Positions 8,401 through 16,249 of a stretch of DNA of 64,000 nucleotides are shown here, one piece after another. The stretch comes from an uncultured Bacteroides sp. (lineage in GTDB: Bacteria; Bacteroidota; Bacteroidia; Bacteroidales; Bacteroidaceae): assembly GCA_958477465.1 (NCBI GenBank), contig CAUEFX010000002.1, positions 1 to 64,000 on the forward strand, in the 5' to 3' direction. The notes under the pieces were generated by a model. The model saw nothing but the letters and a program-made list of their open reading frames with translations. It did not search any database and had not been told where the DNA came from. Positions within the stretch are counted from its first letter, which is position 1. Every line of letters starts with the position of its first letter. The position numbers and the translations under genes were made by a program.

Positions 8401-9411
8401 ATGAAAGTAGCTATTGTTGGCGTAAGCGGAGCCGTAGGACAAGAGTTCCTGCGCGTGCTCGATGAGAGAAATTTTCCGTTGGACGAGTTAGTTTTGTTCG
8501 GCTCTAAACGCAGTGCCGGAAGCAAATACACCTTCCGCGGTAAACAAATCGAGGTCAAACTCTTACAACACAACGATGACTTCAAAGGGGTAGACATTGC
8601 TTTCACATCCGCTGGTGCAGGTACGTCTAAGGAATTTGCAGAGACCATCACCAAATACGGTGCTGTAATGATCGATAATTCCAGCGCTTTCCGCATGGAC
8701 AACGATGTACCTTTGGTGGTACCCGAGGTGAACGCCGCCGATGCCAAAGACCGTCCGCGCGGTATCATCGCCAACCCCAACTGCACAACCATCCAAATGG
8801 TAGTTGCATTGAAAGCCATCGAACAGCTCTCACATATAAAAACCGTGCATGTATCTACTTACCAGGCTGCCAGCGGTGCAGGTGCTGCCGCCATGGCCGA
8901 ACTTTACGAACAATACCGTCAGGTACTCGCAGACGAGCCTGTCACGGTAGAGAAGTTTGCCTATCAGCTGGCCTTCAACCTGATTCCTCAAATTGATGTA
9001 TTCACCGAAAACGGATATACCAAGGAAGAGATGAAGATGTACAATGAGACCCGTAAAATCATGCACTCAGACATCAAAGTCAGCGCTACCTGTGTACGTG
9101 TTCCGGCATTGAGAGCACACTCCGAAAGCATCTGGGTGGAAACCGAACGTCCTGTTTCGGTGGAAGAAGCCCGTGAGGCATTTGCCAAAGGCGAGGGCCT
9201 TGTCCTTAAAGACAATCCGGCCGAGAAAGAGTACCCAATGCCGTTGTTCCTTGCCGGTAAAGACCCTGTGTATGTAGGCCGTATCCGCAAAGACCTGACC
9301 AATGACTGCGGACTGACATTCTGGATCGTAGGCGACCAGATAAAGAAAGGTGCCGCACTGAATGCCGTGCAGATTGCCGAATACCTGATTAAAGAAAAGA
9401 ATGTAGGATAA
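8401..9411 (+). CDS. asd: Aspartate-semialdehyde dehydrogenase
   Basis: NADPH-dependent reduction of beta-aspartyl phosphate to aspartate semialdehyde, the branch point to lysine/diaminopimelate, threonine and methionine. The 336-residue product has the N-terminal Rossmann motif VGVSGAVGQE (6-15) and the catalytic cysteine in NPNCTT (C128). The C-terminal region has the substrate-binding R-V-P segment and a typical H-S-E/D stretch (ALRAHSE). It supplies meso-DAP precursor for peptidoglycan. It is monocistronic, with its own promoter box and a strong terminator. Confidence 0.95.
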   Translation: MKVAIVGVSGAVGQEFLRVLDERNFPLDELVLFGSKRSAGSKYTFRGKQIEVKLLQHNDDFKGVDIAFTSAGAGTSKEFAETITKYGAVMIDNSSAFRMDNDVPLVVPEVNAADAKDRPRGIIANPNCTTIQMVVALKAIEQLSHIKTVHVSTYQAASGAGAAAMAELYEQYRQVLADEPVTVEKFAYQLAFNLIPQIDVFTENGYTKEEMKMYNETRKIMHSDIKVSATCVRVPALRAHSESIWVETERPVSVEEAREAFAKGEGLVLKDNPAEKEYPMPLFLAGKDPVYVGRIRKDLTNDCGLTFWIVGDQIKKGAALNAVQIAEYLIKEKNVG

Positions 9412-9457
9412 GAACACCGGCTGAAAATAGTCTTCATCCGAGGACATTATCCATCCG

Positions 9458-9500
9458 AAATCACCTCTGTCACAGATCTCTGTAGCAGAGGTGATTTTTT
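9458..9500 (+). terminator. Rho-independent terminator of asd
   Basis: AAATCACCTCTG (9458-9469) pairs with CAGAGGTGATTT (9486-9497), and T residues continue to about 9501. It is 46 nt after the asd stop. Confidence 0.85.
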
Positions 9501-9577
9501 TATTCACATACCCCTGTCTCCCCGCGGCGGCAATACGCCGGCAGTTCCAGCCCGACAAAGCCGTCCTCAAAGTCATT

Positions 9578-9611
9578 AAGAGCCTGTTTAAATTTTGCCC
9601 AGCATTCTTTT
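9578..9611 (+). repeat. Interspersed intergenic repeat, copy 1
   Basis: A 34-bp element beginning AAGAGCCTGTTTAAATTTTG and ending CAGCATTCTTTT. A near-identical 34-bp copy in the opposite orientation lies at 60968-61001. Shorter copies of the first 19 bp occur near 53597 and 57665. All four are intergenic. Copy 1 lies between the asd terminator and the kinase promoter. Confidence 0.8.
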
Positions 9612-9635
9612 GAGCGTTATTTTGGAGAATGTTTT

Positions 9636-9666
9636 TCTGTTTTTAAGAGGAGAAATCATATATTTG
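9636..9666 (+). promoter_or_regulatory. Promoter of the first BadF-type kinase
   Basis: TATATTTG at 9659-9666 is an exact -7 match. TCTG at 9636-9639, 19 nt upstream, is a 3-of-4 match to the -33 TTTG. The gene starts at 9695. Confidence 0.55.
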
Positions 9667-9694
9667 TATCCAAATCTAAAAAGCAAGTCGGGAA

Positions 9695-10543
9695 ATGAAA
9701 CTTATTGCAGAAAGTGGTTCTACAAGAACAGAATGGGCTCTGATCGAAGATAATCATCTTATCCAAAGAGTTTTCACGGAAGGTTTGAATCCTTTTTTCC
9801 AAACCAGAAGAGAAATAAGCCGGAGCGTCAGGCTCGGACTCCCCCCGTCTTTCTTCAAAAGAAAACTGGAACAGGTTTACTATTATGGCGCCGGCTGTAC
9901 CTCCAACGAAAAGAAGAACATCCTGGGGGCTTCATTGGTTGCACAGTTCAAGACTCCGATTCAAGTTGAAAGCGATCTGTTGGCGGCGGCACGCGGACTG
10001 TTCAAATGCGATGCAGGAATTGCCTGCATTTTAGGCACCGGTTCCAATTCTTGTTTTTACGACGGTAAAATCATTGTTAAAAACGTAAAAGCCGCCGGTT
10101 ACATCCTGGGTGATGAAGGTAGTGGGGCTGCTTTGGGCAAGTTATTTCTTTCCGATGCATTAAAAGGATTGGCTCCCAAAGATATCACGGCCGATTTTTA
10201 TGATAAATTCCGTATCACAGCAGACGATGCGATGGAATCAGTCTACAACCTGCCGTTTCCCAATCGCTTTTTGGCTACCATCTCCTATTTTCTTGCAGAT
10301 TATCTAGACAATGAATATGTCTACGAATTACTGATAAATAATCTAAGGAACTTTTTTACCCGCAATGTATGCCAATATGATTATAAAAGCTACCCCATCC
10401 GCTTTATCGGTTCAGTCGCTTACCATTATTCCGAGATACTGAGAGAAGTTGCCAAAGGCTTTGGAGTTGAATTGGATATCATAGAGGAGACACCTATGAA
10501 CGGGCTCATAGAGTTTCATTCTATGAACATGGAAGAGCTGTAA
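9695..10543 (+). CDS. BadF/BcrA-type amino-sugar kinase, MurK paralogue
   Basis: A 282-residue ASKHA-fold kinase of the BadF/BadG/BcrA family, clearly paralogous to the MurK-like gene at 21729. Shared blocks are GLNPFFQT, VYYYGAGC, GIACILGTGSNSCFYDG, LGDEGSGAALGKL, LPFPNRFLA and FIGSVAYHY. Family members phosphorylate GlcNAc or MurNAc. The phosphate-1 motif reads AESGSTRTEW here and ADSGSTKTDW in the second copy, so both acidic residues are Glu instead of Asp. That could change metal handling or activity. It has its own promoter and is separated by 271 nt from the nine-gene run, so it may be regulated independently. The substrate cannot be decided from sequence. Confidence 0.82.
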   Translation: MKLIAESGSTRTEWALIEDNHLIQRVFTEGLNPFFQTRREISRSVRLGLPPSFFKRKLEQVYYYGAGCTSNEKKNILGASLVAQFKTPIQVESDLLAAARGLFKCDAGIACILGTGSNSCFYDGKIIVKNVKAAGYILGDEGSGAALGKLFLSDALKGLAPKDITADFYDKFRITADDAMESVYNLPFPNRFLATISYFLADYLDNEYVYELLINNLRNFFTRNVCQYDYKSYPIRFIGSVAYHYSEILREVAKGFGVELDIIEETPMNGLIEFHSMNMEEL

Positions 10544-10718
10544 ACGGATCGGCATAACCAGCCCCCAGTCCCAATAGCTTCTTCCACACCGTCCACCCTT
10601 GCCGAAATATACATTCCAGCTACCTGCCACCTTCTAAAACGCAAAGCATGGGCGTGCAAATTATTAATTATAATTCTAAAAATATAAAAATATATGTTTT
10701 CAATATTAAATCATACAT

Positions 10719-10726
10719 TATCTTTG
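10719..10726 (+). promoter_or_regulatory. Promoter box for the nine-gene salvage run
   Basis: TATCTTTG is an exact -7 match. T-rich sequence (TTTT, 10697-10700) sits at about the -33 distance. Between this box and the symporter start (10815) lies a 15-codon open frame, ATG 10759 to TAA 10806, which could be a leader peptide or chance. Confidence 0.55.
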
Positions 10727-10814
10727 CGGACAAAGAACCTCCTTTGATATAACACATTATGAAAAGACAACCTTCCCTTCATGAATTACCAACCATCAAA
10801 TTATAAATGACCGC

Positions 10815-12272
10815 ATGACTCCAGTTTCTATTTTAATCACAATCGTAGCGTATTTCATTATCCTGTTTACGGTTTCATACATCGCAGGCAGGAAAGCCGA
10901 TAATGAAGGATTCTTCGTAGGGAACCGCAAATCGGCCTGGTATGTAGTGGCTTTTGCCATGATCGGCTCCAGCATATCCGGAGTAACCTTTGTGTCCGTC
11001 CCGGGCATGGTAGCTGCCAGCGGATTCTCCTATCTGCAGATGGTACTCGGCTTCGTCACAGGACAAATCATTATCGCCTTTGTCCTGATACCGCTCTTCT
11101 ACCGGATGAATTTAGTATCCATTTATGAATATCTGGAGAACCGGTTCGGCCTGTCTTCCTACAAGACCGGAGCCTGGTTCTTTTTCATTTCCAAGATGTT
11201 AGGAGCATCCGTGCGGCTCTTCCTGGTTTGCCTTACCCTGCAACTGTTAGTGTTCGAGCCTTTCCATCTGCCGTTTATCCTGAATGTCACGATCACCGTA
11301 GCCCTCGTCTGGCTCTACACATTCCGCGGTGGCGTAAAATCACTGATATGGACCGATTCGCTGAAGACATTCTGCCTGGTTGTATCCGTGGTTTTATGCA
11401 TCTATTACATCGCCTCCGATCTGAAGTTGGGTTTCGGGGGCATGATAGCCGCCATCTCCGAAAATGACCTTTCCCGTATGTTCTTTTTCGATGATGTGAA
11501 TGACAAGCGCTACTTCTTCAAGCAGTTTCTGGCGGGTGTGTTCACAATGATTGCGATGACCGGGCTGGACCAGGACATGATGCAACGCAATTTAAGCTGT
11601 AAGAATTTCAAAGATTCGCAGAAGAACATGATCACCAGCGGCATTTCCCAGTTCTTTATCATCCTGCTATTCCTCATGTTAGGAGTTCTGCTATACACAT
11701 TTACCGCACAACACGGCATCGAGAACCCCGAGAAGAGCGATGAATTATTCCCGATGATAGCTACCGGCGGTTATTTCCCCGCCATAGTGGGCGTGCTGTT
11801 TATTATCGGACTGATTTCGTCCGCTTATTCGGCAGCCGGTTCGGCATTGACCGCCTTGACAACCTCTTTCACGGTAGACATACTGGGAGCCAAAAACAAG
11901 GCAGAGAACGAACTGGTAAAGATACGCAAACGTGTACACATCGGCATGGCTGTCACCATGGGTATTGTCATCTTCGTATTCAACCTGCTGAACAACACCA
12001 GTGTAATCGACGCCGTCTACATTCTGGCCAGTTATACCTACGGTCCTATTTTAGGGCTTTTTGCTTTTGGTATTTTCACCAAGAAACAAGTTCGCGACAA
12101 ATATATTCCCATAGTAGCCATTGTTTCTCCTGTTCTTTGTTTTATTTTGCAGGAGAATTCGGAAAAATGGTTCAACGGATACCAGTTCAGCTACGAGCTG
12201 CTGATATTCAACGCATTGTTCACCTTTATAGGACTTTGCCTGCTGATAAAGAAAAATAAAACAAGAGACTGA
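10815..12272 (+). CDS. Sodium:solute symporter (SSS family)
   Basis: A 485-residue inner-membrane transporter with about 13 hydrophobic helices. The SSS signature region is recognisable (GRKADNEGFFVGNRKSAWYVVAF, then GSSISGVTFVSVPGMV), with Ser-rich Na+-site helices later (LISSAYSAAGSALTALTTSF). Bacterial SSS members import sugars such as sialic acid or galactose, amino acids or vitamins. As the first gene of a cell-wall sugar recovery run, it may import a free amino sugar or muropeptide-derived compound. The glycosyltransferase gene follows after 2 nt, implying tight co-expression. Confidence 0.88.
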   Translation: MTPVSILITIVAYFIILFTVSYIAGRKADNEGFFVGNRKSAWYVVAFAMIGSSISGVTFVSVPGMVAASGFSYLQMVLGFVTGQIIIAFVLIPLFYRMNLVSIYEYLENRFGLSSYKTGAWFFFISKMLGASVRLFLVCLTLQLLVFEPFHLPFILNVTITVALVWLYTFRGGVKSLIWTDSLKTFCLVVSVVLCIYYIASDLKLGFGGMIAAISENDLSRMFFFDDVNDKRYFFKQFLAGVFTMIAMTGLDQDMMQRNLSCKNFKDSQKNMITSGISQFFIILLFLMLGVLLYTFTAQHGIENPEKSDELFPMIATGGYFPAIVGVLFIIGLISSAYSAAGSALTALTTSFTVDILGAKNKAENELVKIRKRVHIGMAVTMGIVIFVFNLLNNTSVIDAVYILASYTYGPILGLFAFGIFTKKQVRDKYIPIVAIVSPVLCFILQENSEKWFNGYQFSYELLIFNALFTFIGLCLLIKKNKTRD

Positions 12273-12274
12273 AT

Positions 12275-13750
12275 ATGAAAGCTACAATCAACTGTTTCAT
12301 ACCCTTTGCAGATGCGGCACAAGCAGAAAAGACCGTACAGGGTTTGAAGTCATCAGACTTGGTAAAAGAGATATACCTGTTAGCGACAGAAGCCACGGCT
12401 GTTCCTCTCCGGGGATGCCGGCTTCTGCATGTACCGGCACTCAATGCCACTGCCACCGTACATGCGATAGCAGCCCACTCCGATGCCGGCTACACCCTGC
12501 TTTATACGAAGTACACCACCCTGGAGCTGGGCATGTTCGCCCTCGAGCGCATACTCCGCATAGCAGAAGACAGTGGCGCCGGCATGGTATACGCCGACCA
12601 TTATCAGGTATCAGAAGGGATCCGGAAAAATGCGCCCGTGATAGATTACCAGCCGGGCAGTCTTCGCGATGATTTCAACTTCGGATCGGTTTTGCTGTAC
12701 AGTTCAAGCGCCCTGCAGGAAGCCGCCGCCCGCATGAAAGCCGACTACCGATTTGCCGGACTGTACGACCTGCGGCTGAAACTCTCGCAAAAAGAATCAC
12801 TGGTCCACATCAACGAGTACCTCTATGCGGAAGTAGAAAGCGATACCCGGAAAAGCGGTGAGAAAATCTTCGATTACGTTGACCCCAAAAACCGTGGAGT
12901 ACAAATCGAGATGGAGCAGGCCTGTACCGAGCATCTGAAAGAGATAGGCGGCTATCTGGCACCTGACTTCCGGAAGATAGAATTCGACAACACCGGTTTT
13001 GAATACGAAGCCTCTGTCATTATTCCGGTACGCAACCGCATCCGTACCATCAGAGATGCCATCCGTTCGGTATTAAACCAGAAGACTGACTTCAAGTTCA
13101 ACCTCATCGTCATCGACAACCACTCTACTGACGGCACAACAGATGCGATTCGTGAATTCGCATCCGACGACCGCCTCATCCACCTCCTGCCCGAACGCGA
13201 CGACTTAGGCATCGGCGGCTGTTGGAATCTCGGAGTCCACCATGATAAGTGCGGAAAATTCGCCGTACAATTGGACAGCGACGATGTGTACAAGGATGAA
13301 AACACCCTGAAGACAATGATCCGTGCATTCTACGAACAAAACTGTGCAATGGTGGTAGGCACCTATATGATGACGGATTTCCATCTGAACAAGATTGCCC
13401 CGGGCATCATCGACCATAAAGAATGGACGCCAGAAAACGGGCGCAACAATGCCCTGCGCATCAACGGACTGGGTGCTCCACGTGCTTTTTACACGCCGGT
13501 GTTGCGAGCACTCAAACTCCCCAACACCAGCTATGGAGAAGATTATGCCCTCGGACTCAATCTCTCCCGCCGGTATCAGATAGGACGTGTCTACGAAGTA
13601 GTATATCTGTGCCGCCGCTGGGACGATAACTCCGACGCTTCACTGGATATTGTAAAAATGAACGGACACAACCTGTATAAAGACCGGATCCGTACTTGGG
13701 AATTACAGGCGCGCATCGCCATGAACCGCTGCCCGAAACAGGAAGACTGA
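12275..13750 (+). CDS. Tandem-domain family 2 glycosyltransferase-like protein
   Basis: A 491-residue soluble protein. Residues about 248-470 form a GT2 (GT-A fold) domain: ASVIIPVRNRIRTIRDAIRSV, then DNHSTDGTT, the DxD metal motif QLDSDD, and an acceptor-side GEDYALGL segment. Residues 1-230 look like a second, degenerate GT-A fold, because CFIPFADAAQAEKTVQGL resembles a GT2 beginning while the DxD position is lost (TLLYTKYT). There are no membrane segments. The donor and acceptor are unknown. It lies 2 nt after the symporter gene and before the HIT-like DUF4922 gene. I infer it acts on a nucleotide sugar made or cleaved by that neighbour. Confidence 0.78.
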   Translation: MKATINCFIPFADAAQAEKTVQGLKSSDLVKEIYLLATEATAVPLRGCRLLHVPALNATATVHAIAAHSDAGYTLLYTKYTTLELGMFALERILRIAEDSGAGMVYADHYQVSEGIRKNAPVIDYQPGSLRDDFNFGSVLLYSSSALQEAAARMKADYRFAGLYDLRLKLSQKESLVHINEYLYAEVESDTRKSGEKIFDYVDPKNRGVQIEMEQACTEHLKEIGGYLAPDFRKIEFDNTGFEYEASVIIPVRNRIRTIRDAIRSVLNQKTDFKFNLIVIDNHSTDGTTDAIREFASDDRLIHLLPERDDLGIGGCWNLGVHHDKCGKFAVQLDSDDVYKDENTLKTMIRAFYEQNCAMVVGTYMMTDFHLNKIAPGIIDHKEWTPENGRNNALRINGLGAPRAFYTPVLRALKLPNTSYGEDYALGLNLSRRYQIGRVYEVVYLCRRWDDNSDASLDIVKMNGHNLYKDRIRTWELQARIAMNRCPKQED

Positions 13751-13828
13751 TGACCCTAACCGGGAAAAAAGAAAGAAGGATCCCCCAATAGAAAACAGCA
13801 AGAAAGATACCAAACCGAAAGCAGTAAG

Positions 13829-14767
13829 ATGGATACCCAACAAAGAATAGAACATTTGCTAACCGACCAACTCTCTACGTGGGAGCTGGCAAGGAACAAT
13901 TATGCCGCATTGGACCGGGTAAAGGTCAAAGAGCTGAATGTAAACGGGATACGTTACAAAGTACAGTTTAATCCCGCACGCATTGTCTCTTCGACCGCCA
14001 AAGTCGATGCCCAATCGATACAGGAGCGGAAATGTTTTCTTTGCCCCGCCAACCGTCCGGCCCGGCAAAAAGGAATTCCATTCAAAGACAATTATCAGAT
14101 ACTGGTTAACCCGTTTCCGATATTTCCGAAACACCTCACCATTCCGACATCAGAGCACGTGGGCCAACGCATAAAAGAGCGTTTCGGAGACATGCTCGAT
14201 CTGGCGGCTGTTGCCGGAGAATATATCGTTTTTTACAACGGTCCCCGTTGTGGTGCTTCTGCTCCCGACCATGCCCATTTTCAGGCCGGTAACAAAGGTT
14301 TTCTCCCGATCGAACAAGAGTGGAAAAACAAGAAAGCCGGAGAGATCATCGTCCACAAGACAGCCTCCCTCTCTTATCTGGATGATACGCCACGGACCAC
14401 CTTGATGATTGAGGCCGAAAACCGGGAAGATGTCATTGCACTGTTCAATGTGATATACAACGCCATGGAACTCAAACCGGGAGAAGACGAGCCCATGATG
14501 AACATTCTTGCGTGGACAGAGAACAGCCGATGGACGGTTTGCGTCTTTCCACGCGCCAAACACCGCCCGGCCTGCTATGCGGCAACCGGAGATGCCAATA
14601 TCCTCATCAGTCCGGCATCCGTAGATATGGGAGGTGTATTCATCACTCCGCAGGAAAAAGATTTTGAAAAGCTGACGGCAACAGATGTCGCATCCATACT
14701 CGAAGAGGTCTGTCTTGGCAAGGAAGAGTTTCGCCAACTAAGACAACGTATAAAAGAGCAATTGTGA
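13829..14767 (+). CDS. DUF4922 protein with HIT-type HxHxQ motif
   Basis: A 312-residue cytoplasmic protein. The key feature is DHAHFQ at residues 147-152, which fits the HIT-superfamily H-x-H-x-Q pattern of nucleotidylyl transferases and phosphorylases (GalT, Ap4A phosphorylase, GDP-L-galactose phosphorylase). An upstream C-x-x-C (CFLCPANRP, C69/C72) recalls the zinc-binding CxxC of GalT-like proteins, and the N-P-F-P-I-F-P-K-H-L segment matches the HIT core. The likely chemistry is transfer or phosphorolysis of NMP on a sugar phosphate, but the substrate is not known. It sits between the glycosyltransferase and SpoIID-type genes, 78 nt after the former and 40 nt before the latter. Confidence 0.72.
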   Translation: MDTQQRIEHLLTDQLSTWELARNNYAALDRVKVKELNVNGIRYKVQFNPARIVSSTAKVDAQSIQERKCFLCPANRPARQKGIPFKDNYQILVNPFPIFPKHLTIPTSEHVGQRIKERFGDMLDLAAVAGEYIVFYNGPRCGASAPDHAHFQAGNKGFLPIEQEWKNKKAGEIIVHKTASLSYLDDTPRTTLMIEAENREDVIALFNVIYNAMELKPGEDEPMMNILAWTENSRWTVCVFPRAKHRPACYAATGDANILISPASVDMGGVFITPQEKDFEKLTATDVASILEEVCLGKEEFRQLRQRIKEQL

Positions 14768-14807
14768 ATCGGTAAAGGAGCAGTTATGAACGTCTAAAAG
14801 AACTATT

Positions 14808-16235
14808 ATGAAAGAACCTGAAATACATGTCGGCATCCTGTCCGAAGTTCAAATAGAGTTTACTTTTTCGGAACCTTATCGCGTCATCCATGAAAGAGTT
14901 TCTGAAAAAGCCAACCATGAAGAAGTTCTCGGAAGTGTCAACAATGAAAGAGTTTCTGAAGGCGTCAATAATAAAGAAGTTACCGGAAAGCAATCTGTTC
15001 TTTTTGACAACGGCAAGATTCTCTGGCAAAACAACCGTTACGATGAATTGCTGTTTGAACCTCTGCAGGAAGAGACCGGTTCTTTCGAACTGTCAGATGT
15101 AACAATCGGTGTCCATTTCCATTGGGAACGTAAAGAGAACCAACGTTTTCACGGAGCACTGAAATTCATTGTAGAAGATGAAAAGATAACCGCCATCAAT
15201 ATCATCCGCATAGAAGATTATTTAACCAGCGTCATCTCCTCGGAGATGAGTGCGACCGCCTCTCCGGAGCTGTTGAAAGCCCATGCCGTCATTTCACGCA
15301 GCTGGTTGCTCTATCAGTTGGAAGCCAAAAAAGAAAAGAGCAAACAGCTAAAAGCGGAGAATGAAAAGCCCGGACAATCGAATACAGACACAGGAGAACC
15401 GGAACAGGTCAAAACAGAACGGATCAAATGGTACGACCGGGAAGATCACGCACACTTTGACGTATGCGCCGATGATCATTGCCAGCGCTACCAAGGAATA
15501 ACCTGGGCAACCACTGAAAATGTAGCACAAGCGGTCCAAGCCACCCGGGGACAGGTATTGACATCCGACAACAAAATCTGCGATGCCCGCTTCTCCAAAT
15601 GCTGCGGAGGGGCCCTCGAAGAGTTCCAATATTGCTGGGAAGATGTAAGACACCCCTACCTTGTCGGACAGCGGGACAGCAAAAAAACGACTTTCCTCCC
15701 CGATCTACACATCCATTCGGATGCAGAGAAGTGGATACGAAACTATCCGGAAGCCTTCTGCCATACCCAAGAAAAGAGAATACTCAGTCAGGTATTGAAC
15801 AATTACGATCAGGAGACCACCGATTTTTACCGTTGGAAAGTGGAATATACGCAGGAAGAGCTTGCCGGACTGATTTTCCAACGTTCCGGTATCGATTACG
15901 GCCAGATCATAGACCTGATTCCTATCGAACGCGGCACATCCGCCCGTATCTCCAAGCTGAAAATCATCGGAACGAAAAAGACGTTCATCATCGGCAAGGA
16001 ACTGGAAATCCGGAGAACTCTGTCTCCTTCGCATTTATACAGTTCGGCATTCGTTGTGGACAAAGCCGGAATTAAAGACGGAATCCCCGGAAAATTCATT
16101 CTCACAGGTGCCGGTTGGGGGCATGGCGTCGGGCTTTGTCAGATAGGTGCCGCCGTTATGGGCGAACAGGGGTATACTTACAACGAAATATTGCTGCACT
16201 ATTACACCGGTGCCGCTATTGAGAAATTATATTAA
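14808..16235 (+). CDS. SpoIID/LytB-domain protein, putative glycan-strand lytic enzyme
   Basis: A 475-residue protein with the SpoIID/LytB domain: SVISSEMSATASPELLKAHAVISRSWLL near residue 142, the catalytic Glu being expected in SSEM, and the family C-terminal block GAGWGHGVGLCQIGA near 435. SpoIID is a lytic transglycosylase acting on peptide-free glycan strands, which fits a role in preparing wall glycans for recovery. I see no clear signal peptide, which is odd for a wall enzyme, so it may act on imported fragments or be exported differently. An 18-codon tandem repeat lies near the N-terminus (14890 on) and a Lys/Glu-rich insertion near residues 170-205. AmpG follows after 14 nt. Confidence 0.8.
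   Translation: MKEPEIHVGILSEVQIEFTFSEPYRVIHERVSEKANHEEVLGSVNNERVSEGVNNKEVTGKQSVLFDNGKILWQNNRYDELLFEPLQEETGSFELSDVTIGVHFHWERKENQRFHGALKFIVEDEKITAINIIRIEDYLTSVISSEMSATASPELLKAHAVISRSWLLYQLEAKKEKSKQLKAENEKPGQSNTDTGEPEQVKTERIKWYDREDHAHFDVCADDHCQRYQGITWATTENVAQAVQATRGQVLTSDNKICDARFSKCCGGALEEFQYCWEDVRHPYLVGQRDSKKTTFLPDLHIHSDAEKWIRNYPEAFCHTQEKRILSQVLNNYDQETTDFYRWKVEYTQEELAGLIFQRSGIDYGQIIDLIPIERGTSARISKLKIIGTKKTFIIGKELEIRRTLSPSHLYSSAFVVDKAGIKDGIPGKFILTGAGWGHGVGLCQIGAAVMGEQGYTYNEILLHYYTGAAIEKLY
14890..14993 (+). repeat. 54-bp in-frame tandem repeat inside the SpoIID-type gene
   Basis: Unit 1 starts at 14890 and unit 2 at 14944. Both begin ATGAAAGAGTTTCTGAA and continue with similar AAGAAGTT...GGAA sequence. 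The period is 54 bp (18 codons), so length changes keep the frame. The encoded segment varies (ERVSEKANHEEVLGSVNN / ERVSEGVNNKEVTGKQS). Confidence 0.75.
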
Positions 16236-16249
16236 AACAGACCTGTATC

